DNA of 64,000 bases from Aphis gossypii (taxonomy: Eukaryota; Arthropoda; Insecta; Hemiptera; Aphididae), in the NCBI RefSeq assembly GCF_020184175.1, contig NC_065530.1:55095260-55159259 (forward strand). The letters are read 5' to 3'. Below, one piece after another: positions 48,052 through 61,000 of this stretch (the stretch's first letter is position 1; every line of letters starts with the position of its first letter). The notes beneath the pieces were generated by a model that saw only the letters and a list, made by a program, of their open reading frames with translations, ran no database searches and was not told the origin of the DNA. The position numbers and the translations under genes are program-made.

Positions 48052-48770
48052 GGTTCACCACCGGGTTTCAGACGGTCAGAAGACGTCTTTGGGCCCGTGA
48101 GTACTGCTGTGGTACCTAAGGCGACAACGACAACGTCAGAACACTGCTCGATATCGTTGCTCGTTTGTAATAGCAAGTAATAGTATTAATACGTTCTTCT
48201 TCTAACGTTTTACAGTCACACTTGTTTACAGCGGACACAACATAAACAACTGACGTCTGAAAATGACATGTCGGCACAGGCCACGACAGAGTCTCCGATT
48301 CGTGTTATCACTGCGTGACTGATAGGGAGATCGTCCACGTGTCTGGTCACAAATGGTTGTTTTTGGTTGGCAACCACTGAACTAAATCATAGAAAAAAGA
48401 TAACTAAATACAGATTTTTTAAATCCTACTATAAATAATTCCTTTTAAATCTTATACATTATTAAATATTGACTCTAAATAAATTAATTATTCAGTGGCC
48501 AATAAATAGCTGGTATTCTAACATCTATTGAAAATAAATTCGATTGAGTAAATTAAAAAAAATATATATATATTAAAGTATAACGAACAGTCCCCTGTCA
48601 CTTCGCAGGCAAATTATTTTTAAATTAAAAATAACCATTAGTGAAAAAAATTAACAATAGCTTATAGATATAAAAGTAGATACCCACCTTCCTATGTTCC
48701 AAAAGAAATAAAGGCATCATTCTTATTGATTTTAAATCCTAATAAGTTAATAACAATAATAAAAAGCGGG
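48052..48770 (-). promoter_or_regulatory. 5' flank of SLC35B1
   Basis: The first about 330 bases upstream of the ATG at 48051 (to about 48380) are richer in GC and CpG than the intergenic average, consistent with 5'UTR and promoter. No specific element could be identified. Beyond that it is AT-rich. Confidence 0.35.
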
Positions 48771-50855
48771 TAAGTGCGGGTACCGCTCTGCTTTAGGTAC
48801 ATTAGGTGCCGTATGGATCACTGTTATATAATATTATTATAAAAGTGATAAATTTGAATCCAATGATGGGTATCATTGTATACGAAAAACGATTCTGAAC
48901 GATAAGATGATTTGTCAGCCTAGGATATAACTTCCAGTGGTTAGTGAAAAAGGTGGTTTATGTTTTAATGGCCTGAATACACCAAAATTTAAGTTCTTTT
49001 ATAATTATTGTAAGCGTTAAACTTATGAGAAATCTTGTAATAAATTTTCAACTCTTAGCTAATTATGCAAACATTTTTAAACGAATGTTTTTATTTTATA
49101 TAATCTTTTTCTCTCCAAAAAATTAACTTTTGAATAGGTAGGTATAAATTAATATTGTCTAGAGCGGCGAAAAACCTAAGACTTGCTTGTATTCACATTT
49201 TTGCATTAATTATTGTCTAGTGTATTTTAGGATTATTATGTATTTTATTTTTCTAAGAAAAATGCTAAAATTTATAAGTTAGGGGAACATATTTTACTTT
49301 TGTGAATTTAGTATTATTTCGTAAAACATGAAAAGTTAAAGCAATAGGTAGCAGACAAAAAATACAATTTTCAGCAATATAATATAACCTTGAGTTCTAT
49401 AATAATATATCAATGATTACAAAAAACAATTTTGAAAATGAACAGGCTTTTATTATAATTAATTAATATCTTATAAATTCAATTTATTTTGAAAATAGCA
49501 TTGAGTACAGTAAAATTTATAGTTGACATATATGTTTTAAGTCCTTATGAATAATGTTTTTAAATTTTTAATACCTATTGAATTCAATGTTAAAATATAT
49601 AATTCCGTCTAAATATGATTAATATATATTCTAGAAAATAATTTGTGAATTTAATACTTGTATATTTTCAATACTTTTTAGTTAAAGTGATAACTGAATG
49701 AAATACTTATAAGAAATATTTGAATTATTGGACGTTTTAAAACCTTAGTTTAAAGAATGTTAACTGCAAATGCATATAAAATAAAAATATGCCTGTGTAT
49801 TTTTAGTAATTGTCTACAAATTTAAGAATAGATAATGTGGGATCTGAATCAAATTTTAAACAATTTTGACTCAGCAAAAATTATTTTATCAACATCTAAA
49901 GAAAAAAAAACTGAAAAATTGAATTAAAAAGAGTTGTCAAGTGATTAATGCAATAATGCTCTGCAGTATAGTAGGTCACTATGACCAATTTATTAAATTT
50001 GAATCCTATGATAAGTATTATTGCACACGAAAACCGATTCTGAATGGAGATACATTTTTTAATGGGTAGTATAGTATGGGTTTTTTTTTAATGAACTGAA
50101 AACCCCAAAATGAAATCTTGAATAGAAAATTCCAATTTAAACAACTAGTATATGTTTTAAGGTTTCACAGCTAGCAATTTTCAATTATAACAAATACCTA
50201 AAATTATTTTATAGTAATTTGTTATTTTACAAGTGAATTTTGGATTTTGTTAAGATTTTAAACGTAAGATTATAAAACTAACTCATGATAACTGTGTATT
50301 AAATTTTTCAAGTATTTTGACCTAACCAAAAATATTTTATATTTTTATCAATACTTATAAGAATAAAACTAAACAAAAACAAATATTTCAAATGTATATA
50401 AATAGCATTAAAATATACAAAATATTTAAAAAATTAAATTATGTAAAGAAAATGCAAATCTTAATAACTGGTGAAATTTTCAAGTATCTACGACTTATAC
50501 TTTTTGAATAATAACAAATATTTGTGATTAGTTTTTGAATTACAACCATATAAAAAAATCGATTCGGCCGAAAACTGGTTTTGCGTAAAAATTCTCGTTA
50601 TTCCGTAATTTTTTTTTTTGTTTTTCTCGATTTTTTTGAAAACTGTTGGATAATGTTTACTTTTTACCTCTATAAGGCACCAAGGATATTCACTTTTCCA
50701 TCGAAAACCACCCCCGAAGTTTGAAATTGAAGCATTATTTCGACTAGTTATGCTGTACACAGACACACAAAAAAAAAAAAACAAAAACAAAAAAAAAACA
50801 TACATCATTGTAAAATCAATACATTCATCACTCCATTCAGAATGTAAAATAATAA
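48770..50855 (+). repeat. About 2-kb dispersed non-coding repeat (possibly two adjacent copies)
   Basis: Begins near GGGTACCGCTCTG and contains TTTGAATCCAATGATGGG, a GAAAAACGATTCTGAACG block and GTGGTTTATGTTTTAATGG. A second, diverged run of the same blocks lies at 49940-50130 (TTTGAATCCTATGAT, AAAACCGATTCTGAATGG, AATGAACTGAAAACCCC). The end at 50755-50855 has ACACAGACACAC, A-rich runs, ATTGTAAAATCAAT and CATTCATCACTCCATTCAGAA. Fragments recur at 1387, 1740, 14480, 21370 and 53540. No transposase or reverse transcriptase is visible, so the class is unknown. Confidence 0.6.
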
Positions 50856-52054
50856 AACCGAATTTGTCTATACAGTGATGAAACTGAAATAGGTAGGTAC
50901 CTAATTAACCTCTTACTTTTATTTTAACTACCTAAACACATATAATGTATTTACATATTTTAATATATTTGTATTTTCAATTACTAAGTTATAATTGTCA
51001 AATATTTAATACCTAAAATTCAGGACTGCCAGACGTTTATATTAAAGGTAAAATAGTTATCTAGGTACATTACTTTAATGTTAAATATTGTTAATAACTA
51101 TACACATTTTCACATTTTCACTCAACGTAATATTATTCAACGAGAAAAAGTGGTTATTCGCGAAGTAACCACATTCTCTCGGCGAATGAAATAATGGGAG
51201 GTATGATCTGAAACATCGATAAGATGACAAGGGATAAGAAGTCTCGAATAAAACATAGAATAATTTTTTTTTCATTCTTGAGCTATGTTGTACTGGTTCA
51301 TATCTAATGTAAAAAAATTTAGCTTCAAATGATCATAAAAAATTCATTCAACTTTATGGTAAATTTATTTTTTCATAAAGATTGCAAAATTTATAAAGCC
51401 TTGTATTAAAATTTTAAATCTTAAACATAAAAAGAATTTTTTTTATGAAATAACAAAATAATTTCCAAATTTTTTAGATTTGACGAATTTTGTCAGTATT
51501 AAGCTTATAATATAATAATACATATCTTGAAATATGATTTTTTTTTACTTCTCATTATATTAGTAAATAATACACAAAATACAAATCTTGATAAACTTTC
51601 TGTATTTTATATAGGTAGTTGGTATTATTTTATTTTAACAATTATGTATACTTAAATTTAAGACTTACCACTTTAGTTCAGTCTACATTAAAAAAAATAT
51701 AAAAAGTTATAATAATATATTTTTAACATGATCATACAAAAATTTATAAAAATATTAATAATTAGTATAACTTAATTTGTTTTTCTATAAAATATTTCAA
51801 CAAACTCAATCAACACATTATTTAAAGTAGGGGTTATAAACATAGTAAAATACTATAAAATATGTATGTTATGATCATAAGATAGGGTAGACACAAAGCT
51901 TAGTAACAAATATTGCTGTGTCTATATAATATGAATTATAAAAAATATATATTTTTTTAATTGACAAGTTATATGTTTAATATAATTAATTATACTTAAC
52001 ATGTATGTAAAATATTTAAATGTTTGATAAGAAAAAGAATCATAATCTAAATAA
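50856..52054. other. Intergenic, no gene recognised
   Basis: AT-rich DNA up to the Dicer stop codon at 52055 on the minus strand; its right part is presumably the Dicer 3'UTR. The frame at 51081-51275 (-) looks random. Confidence 0.45.
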
Positions 52055-55000
52055 TTATGACACCATTTTTTTCATATTCTTTAAAGCTATCTTGGCAGCA
52101 GCAACCTTGGCTTCTTTTTTATTTTGACCAAATCCATACATAGTTACGGTTTTATTATTCAACATTATCTCTAGTTTCATCATGGTTCCTAAGCCTTTAT
52201 CCAATGCTGCTGAAGAAGCATCAGGCTTACTGTAAAATAAATAACAATATAATATTTTATGTATAATGTTCTGTTGCTAGTACCTGGGGATAGGTGACCA
52301 CCTGGGAATTTCAGAAACACACATGTAATATCCTAACTTAATCATAATCGTTGAGATACAATTAGTATCTAGCTGTATAGTATCTCTCCTAACATTATAT
52401 ATATATTTATAATTATTATTATTTAACTTTTACGAATTTTAAATATTTTTTTTTTATACAATTAATACTTCTAAATTATTTGTATAATTAAAATTCTTTT
52501 ATTTTTACATTTCCATAAAAATATATAATTTGTTAAAATTAGAAAAAATAATTTTTTTGTAATAAATACTTAAGGACTTATATTGGGCACTAAATATTAT
52601 TAGATTTTAAGATCCTTAATGAATATGTGAATATTGGTTTCACAATACCTTTTTTTTTTTTTTTTTTACAAAAACATATTATTTAGTGAAAAATATCTTG
52701 AAGTTTTGTAACCTCGTCATTGAGCAGTTCACTATAAATTATTATGAATATATTTATTTAATATCAATAACAAATCTTGTATACAATGAAAAATGAAAAA
52801 AATTGAGAGGAAAATTATTATACTCCGGCCCACGAAAGATCAGTTCTGCTATTCAACCAAATCTTGTCTGATTTTGAGCATCTCCCATTCAACCGCCTAT
52901 CGACAGCAGCACATAGTGAAGGAAATAGTACTACGCACCGTCTTCTGCATGTGCATGATGGTACTGATTTCTCGTGGGCCAGAGTATAGTCAATTATATA
53001 ATTAAGCTAATATTTTACTATACATCTATAAGTACTACTATTAGAAATTAGTGTAATCAAAAAATGTGCAGTCTTTTAAATAGTTGTTAAAATTAAAAGG
53101 TTCTTTAATTAAATTGTGGTCTTGTATAAAAAATTGAATTTAGTTTGTACTATTAAAAGGTCAAAATAATCGGCAGAAAAAAATAAGATGAGATGGGAAG
53201 TTTTATGCAATTCCAATTATTGATGAAATTGATTTTATTTATTTATTTTTTTTGTTTTTGTAGAACTCAAAAACTAATACTTGTAATGATATTTGAAATT
53301 TTCAACAAATATTTATGGTTCAATGATACCAATAAATAAATATGGTACAAAAACATTTTAAGTGACAAATTTGAACCTATTGCTTAATTAAATGATAGAT
53401 AATGATGTTAATTATATTGACCAACAATAATACTAAAAGTAAAATAAATGATTTAATAGCTATATAATTTAGTGATACGTCATTAAATGTCATTATGCCA
53501 GCCAGTCTCCACTTAGAATCGTATATAATATGGTACATCATCAAATTCAAATTTAACACACCCATTACAATAACCCACTCGATATATATTGTACCTAATG
53601 TAGCAAAGGAGTTGATAAATTTAAATCTAGTAACAAATATTCTTTTAGTTAATATATATTAAAAATAATTTTGCTGTTTTCAACATTAATAGTAAGGGCC
53701 ATATTAACATAAATAATTTCAGTTAATTAACTAAGTTGTACAAACCTGAAACTTGGTTGTAATTTGGTTTCATGTAAAATACGTATAGGATTTTTAGGAA
53801 CATTGGTACAAAATTCGTCTGCAAAACAAAAATTTATTTTAATTAATAATGATGTATAAAAAATACTTAATAAATTACAATTTAAAAAGCATTACATTTT
53901 TAAAAAGAATAAATAATATTTTGAAACTACCAATGTACTAAGATTTTAAAAACTTTAAAGAAGTTAAATTACATTTTTAAGTTTTCAAATAAATTAATTT
54001 AAACTGTGAACATATATAATTTGGAAAAATAATATTATTCAAATAAGATTTATTGCTTATTAGTTATTAAGAGGACATCATAATATGTGTTATCTCCATC
54101 TTACACACGTACAACATAGGAAATTTTAATTTACCAGTTTCAATAGTGTGCTTTTAGTTTTGATATTAGAGTGAATTGACCTTTTATCAAACTTTTAGGT
54201 AAGACTAATATCTGTGGTCAATCATTGGGTTTTAACGATATTTAATTTTGTAGTGAATTATGAACATTTTCAAATACTTAATATTTGTCATACTAATAAA
54301 AAATTAGCTCTAATATCAAAACTAAAAGCACATTATTGAAACTGGTGAACAAAAATGTATTATGTCGTAGGTGTATAAAACAGAGACAACACATGCGAGT
54401 GCAATGTTCTCTTAAAGTGTAAAGAAAAAGGTATTGTTAAAAGAACTTATTAAATAATATTTATTAGCTTACTGATTTCATTTTCCAAAAATCTATAACA
54501 AAAAGTCCATACAAAATTTAAATCTCTACCACAGTCTAAATAAATTGCAGCGATTAGTGACTCAAACAAGTCTCCCAATACTTTTGGTACATCAACAGAT
54601 TCAGCTGCATAACAATCACTTTCTTCTATGAGATACAAAATCTAAAATTATATAATCAATTATTCAACTATATACACTATAATATATTAAAAAAATTAAA
54701 TTAAATTTTACTTCTTGGCCAATTTTATGATTATTTTTCTGTTGATGTTCATAAAAACGATCTATTGCTTCAGTCATTTGCACAGACTTAGCTAAAATAA
54801 ATCTATGCAGTCCAATTCTTGCACTCAATGAAGCAAATGTTATGTTGTTTACTAATGAAGATCTAATATCAGTTATTTCACCTGGAGTTTTTTGATAGCA
54901 ATGTTGTATTATATATGTAGTAATCAAGAAATCTAAAATAATATACAAATTAAATCTATTATTGAAGTTTACTGATAGTTGAAACTTTTAGATTTTAAAA

Positions 55001-58000
55001 ACTAATGAGAAATATATACATACATATATTATAATTTATTTTGAAAGCAAAAAATAAAAATGATTCTAAATAGAATATTACACATACCCATTTCTGATAT
55101 TTGTACAATTTATGTAAAATACATATCATTAATAATTGTTTGTTATATCTTATAATATCAATATGATAATATGTATACTACAATATATAATAGAAAAACT
55201 GTGTTTTAACTCATATTGAAATAAATTAATATTTATTTATAAAATATGATTTTTAATAATACTTCCAAAGTAAAACAACATGTTTTACAAGAGTCAATTA
55301 TGAAAAAAAAAACTTGACATTTCGATATTATTCAATATGAATTTAGATTGTAAATGTAATGAGTAACAAATGATATTTTATTGAAAAATATATTCCTTAG
55401 CCATATAAATAAATAATACATAGCTATCAACAAAATTTAGAAAGACAAAGAAATGTTACTGAATAGTAATTACTAATTATATATATAATATTATAATGTT
55501 TTGTATTATCAAGTAATAACTAACCAAGTATAGCATCACCAAGAAATTCAAGTCTTTGATAACATTCAGTATACCCAAATTGATAAGTTGGATGGGTTAA
55601 AGCTTGAGCTAATAGATGCTTATGTTTAAATGAGTAGCCAATTCTTCGTTCAAGTAATTCATATCCAGGCAAAACTTTGGAAAAATTTAAATCATTGTAG
55701 ATATTTTCAATTGGTTTAGATTTGAATGCATCAGTGAATTGTTTTGGTATTATACCCAGACCTTGGAGAACCTTAAAACCTACTTCAACTCCACGTTTCT
55801 AAAATTAAAATAAATTGTAGTTAAAAAAATGTAATACATTATTATCAAAAATACTTACATATACATATGTACCAATCAATGATTCTACACAGTCAGCAAC
55901 CATTTTATCTGAAACTGATTGTTTGTATATAAATAGATCAGATTGTGAATGGCCGACTTGTGGTATATCTTCTTCACCATCGCTATCTGACATTGTTATA
56001 TCAGACAATTCCTTAAATTTTATAATTTCTTTTTCAATTTCTTTCCAAGTGTTATCTGATAATATACCTAAAATTAAAATAAGTGTTAATGTAACATTAT
56101 TAGGTTTCATAAAACATAAAGAAAATGCTTAAAACTAAAAATTAATTAGGCAAAAACTTTCCAATAATTAACAAACTCTTTATTAATTGATTATTAATTA
56201 ATATTTTAATATTTTACCAATAATTTGATTGTCTTTAGGAATATTTATCTGATGAAGTACATCTGATTGAAGATCACCCTTCTCAATGATTTCCTTTAAT
56301 GTTTGAGGAACACCAAAGCATGGAGGTATCCAATCCATGTTTGGGTCAAAAACATTTACCTAAATTTTAATTTTAATTAATTTTTTTTTTTTTACAAACG
56401 TTCAATCTTTAAATACCGTTAAATAAGATCCAAGATTTAAATTCCTGCCAACATAGAACAAATTTCGATTTCCAACTATTTTCATCTTTAATTCAGTAAG
56501 AACTCCTTCATTATCTGATGGAAATGCATCAAATAATACCAATGATACAGCAAATTTTAGGAAACTATCGCCGTATGTTTCCATGCGCTCATAGTTAAAC
56601 ATATCATTAGCAAATGGTGGTGTTATTGCCTAAACATAAAAATGTACAAAATGTACAAAATGAACAAGTTTCCATAAAAATATCAAATAAAAGGGAAAAG
56701 TTAAAAATCTGGTTTGTAATAAACTATACTCTATACCAAGTCTTCAATTAAATACAACTAAAACCAGTGATTTTAAAATCTTAAGGTGTATCATGATTTA
56801 AGATAACGGAAAAGACTGATTAACTATGAACCTTGAAAATATTATTTTTGTGGTTTTTTGTTATTTTTGTTCATGTATATATAATAAAATATATGTATGT
56901 ATTAGAAAAAAATACTGGACATTTTCAAATTTATTATTTATTTATAAGACTTAAAAAAACCAATTATGTAATAATGCAACAAATAATTTAATATTTACTG
57001 TGGTGGCTATGAAATGAGAATATGAATGTATAAATATATAAGTTATTAATTATCCATACTATTTTTTCAGTCAACATGTTCTAAATAAAAATTAGAACAA
57101 ATACTGTTCAGAACTCATGATTGTTTTAATTTTTTAAGTTACTGAATATAAAAGATTTAAAAAAATATTTACTCTTTTTACATTAAGTGTGTTTAATTTT
57201 TCTATTTTTTTTATCATATATTAAATGATAAAAAACCCAGTTGGAAGGTATTGAGGAAGGTTGAATAGCAAAGTTCTCTTTTTAAAGTGGCAATTTCAAA
57301 TTTAAAAAAATTAAACTATACAAGTATAACATAAAAATATAGAATGATGATCAAAATATGATTGTTCTATAATATTCAGAATAAAAATACATATACTAAT
57401 TGAAAAAAAATAATAAATAGTTTTTTTTTTACATATATATATAAATTATAATATTATAAATATTTTATAAAAATTAATTCAAATCCAGCATTTTCGTACA
57501 ATTTTAAATAAAGTGCTCTAATTTTTTAAACAATTCAATGTCATAAAACACGTTTAGAATAAAAAAGTTAATAATAACCATAGTTTTATATTAAACTGCA
57601 TTTATTCACTTTAAAATAATCATAAGTATCCAATCCTCATGAATATATTGTTTGTTTGTTATTACTTAAAATATCATTATTACTAAAATAATTACTTTTA
57701 AAATATCACTTTGTCTAGGCCCGATATTTTTTGTTGAAACTTCTTTGGATAATGGACCCAATGTAGGCGATGTATTGTTTGTTAAATTTAATGTGTTCAT
57801 CTCAGTCAACACATTTTTTAGTATATCTTTCATTTCCATCTAGAATAATTAATTTAATTTAATTTAATTCACTTGTTCAATAATATATATAAATTATTGA
57901 GATCAATCATAATACTTTAATTTATAAAGCATTAGATAACATTTAAAAGGCAATATTTCATAGGAAAAATATTGTTATACACTTCTAAGGTTATTTAATA

Positions 58001-61000
58001 GTAACAGCCTATAATGTCTACCAATTTATGCAATGTTGATTTTATGACTTATGAGAGATATAATTTCTAAAACATAAATTTAAACTTATTAAATCTTTGT
58101 AATATTTATAAAGAATTTATACACTTATATGTTATGTATATATTTTATACATGGTTTTTTTTTTAAAGTAAGTTTTACAAAAAATCATACTTCAAATATA
58201 AATTTAAAATTTAATATTAATTAAATTTTGTTTTTAAAACAATAATTATCTTAACTTAAAATGTATACAATATTTATACTGACAAAATAATAATTTATCA
58301 GTGTAATAACCAATTATTTTACTATTAATAATGATGATTAATAAGAAAAATAAATTTTGAATTTAAAAAAAAATAATAATAATAAAACGTTAAGAAATAC
58401 GATAATATGTAAAATATATAAATAGAGTTAATATACTATTATACTATATATTATACTATTTCGTAACAACTTATTTCTTTCTAAACGCCTGATTGTTGTG
58501 GATAGTGTTATTATTTTAATATATTTTTCTGATTTCTTGAATATAATAATAAATAATTTCTATGGTAGGCAGATGGGCATTTTTTTTTTAAATGTTTATC
58601 ATTTTTAGTTTATACATAAATTTAATTATTAAATTATTAATTACTTTAATATGTACTATAATAACTATTATTACATTTATTACAATGCTTTGATCATTAA
58701 TTATAATATTAATTACCTAGTGCTTATCTTTACATTTTAGCAATGTTCTATAAAAACTATAAGTAAACAAATTTTGTCTTTGAGTTCTTGTATAATATAT
58801 AAAGATCTTATAATAATAATAAATCACTTTGACTCATCTGTACTAAACCAAGAAAAGTTGGATGAGAAGCTAAATCTGAGTATTCTATCTTTTCTGTCTC
58901 AAATTAAAGTAACCTCAAGCAGTAATCAATTTTTGTTTGATTCGGTTAAATTCATTAACTAAATCGATTTTTGTTACTAACAATTTTTTGGCTTAAAAAT
59001 TGTTTTACCATGCTTATCTTACTAAAATCAATAATTGACAGTTGTTAGAATAATAAAGTGATGCTCCCAACTCCTAAGAGTAAGACACTTGGAGTGTGTA
59101 GACAAACTCAGTGTCCAGACTCATTAACGCTGTCATGTGAAAAAGTCCGCCACTTGAGTTAAGTCTTAATTAAAAAAGAATATAGCTTATTATTTTTATC
59201 AAGAGAAAGCTGCACCCCTAAGTGTTGATTTTTATACTACTAATTTATAAACTTATAGCATACAACATAGAAAATTTATGTTAAAAAGAACCAATTGTGT
59301 GTTGCTAGCTTTAATATTAGAGTGAATTGACTGACTTATTATAAAGGCAAGATATTTCTGTTGGTGTTTTTTTTTTTTTTTGATATTTTAATTTTAAAGC
59401 TAGATATGAACATTTTTAATATGTAATATGTATTTACAATACTTACATCTTGCTTAAAAATTAAAATATTAAAAAAAGCCTAAAAAACAAAGCTTAAGCA
59501 TAAGACAATGTCTTATCTTTATAATAGGTAAATTTACTTTAATATTAATGCTAACAACATGCAATTGGTTCTATTAAGTATAAATTTAGTATGTCAAATG
59601 TTTGAAGGAGAAAATACATGCAGGTGTAGCATTCCTCTTAATAAATAATATATTATGCTAATTTGGTCAGAAAAAAAATTAAATTACAGTATATAGTACA
59701 CACATAGACCAGTCATTGTAAAATGTTAATAAGATTTTTAAAATTTTGCAAAATATCACGGAATTTAAAAGTATAAAACAAATGATGATACAAAGCACAG
59801 ACAATATGAATTTAATTCAAAACATAAATAACAATATAACATATTATATTTATATTGTTATATAAAACATAATATGCTTACAAAGTTATAATAGATGTTG
59901 AGTTCATCTAATTTTTTCAAAATAATTGGCTCTGGTATTGATTGTATCATAAATTTATTGATTTCTTCAAGATGTTCCTTATCATATGATGCATATCTAC
60001 GTTTTTTGCACTCCTAAAATACAATTCAAATTTCGAGATACTGAGAATACTGTATAAAAATAAATTTTCAGATACATTAATATTCACAATAAGGTTACAT
60101 CTGACCACCTTATGTTAATAATGACAAAAAAAAATCAAAGAAATCCAAATAAAATCCTAACATTATGATAATGTCAAAATGTCATGTCAAGTAAATACTA
60201 CCTTCAATCTACTTATGCTTTATTGTATAAAAATAAAAATATATTAAACAAACAGAACAAACATAAGTTTAACATTAAATAACAAAGATAAACATCACTC
60301 ATTAATAATCATTTAATTTTAAAAAGGATTTTTATATTATATTAACATTAATCTTTAAATTCAATCAGTTTCAGAAAGTTTAATAGAAAATAGAATTCAT
60401 TTACATACATTTAATGTATAAAATATAAATTTATTTAATATTGAGTAAGGATTTTTAAAAATGCTTTAAAATGCTTTTTTAAAGGGATCATTATGCACAT
60501 TCTCAAAACCATAGAGTATACAGTGGCATACCACACATATACCATGGAAATGTGTTGATTAAAAATTCTATTTTAAAAAGGAATTTTATTTGAAAAAGTT
60601 AAAAATCATTTAAGTTGAAATTTTAAATTTGAATATCATTTACAAACACGTTGACTACCATAAGACTGCTGGAAGTCATAGAATAGGTTTTTGTTGTGTG
60701 CTAGGCATATTTTTCAATGTCTTCCAAATTTATATATACTATGCATAAAAAAAGAAAAAAAACAATATAAACGCAATGTGTTATTGTAGCACCATAGAAA
60801 AGTTACAGATGACTGCCAGCGGGCAAATGACAGTCAACGTGTTAAAGTTCTATTTGATAGAAGTGAGTGATATTGATATGTAGTTTGTAAGTTATGAATT
60901 TATATGCTAATACCATAAACACTTGTTCCTAAACACTTTCTACCCAAGTACTTGGCTCCCTATACGAAAAAAGTTTAAGATACATAAATTCTGATATTTT

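Noticed and set aside
50488..50808. 106-codon minus-strand frame with a hydrophobic start resembling a signal peptide
   Set aside because: Phe-rich start is an A-run read backwards; it lies wholly in the dispersed repeat.
52793..53005. 70-codon plus-strand frame
   Set aside because: Runs through a TA-flanked MITE in a Dicer intron.
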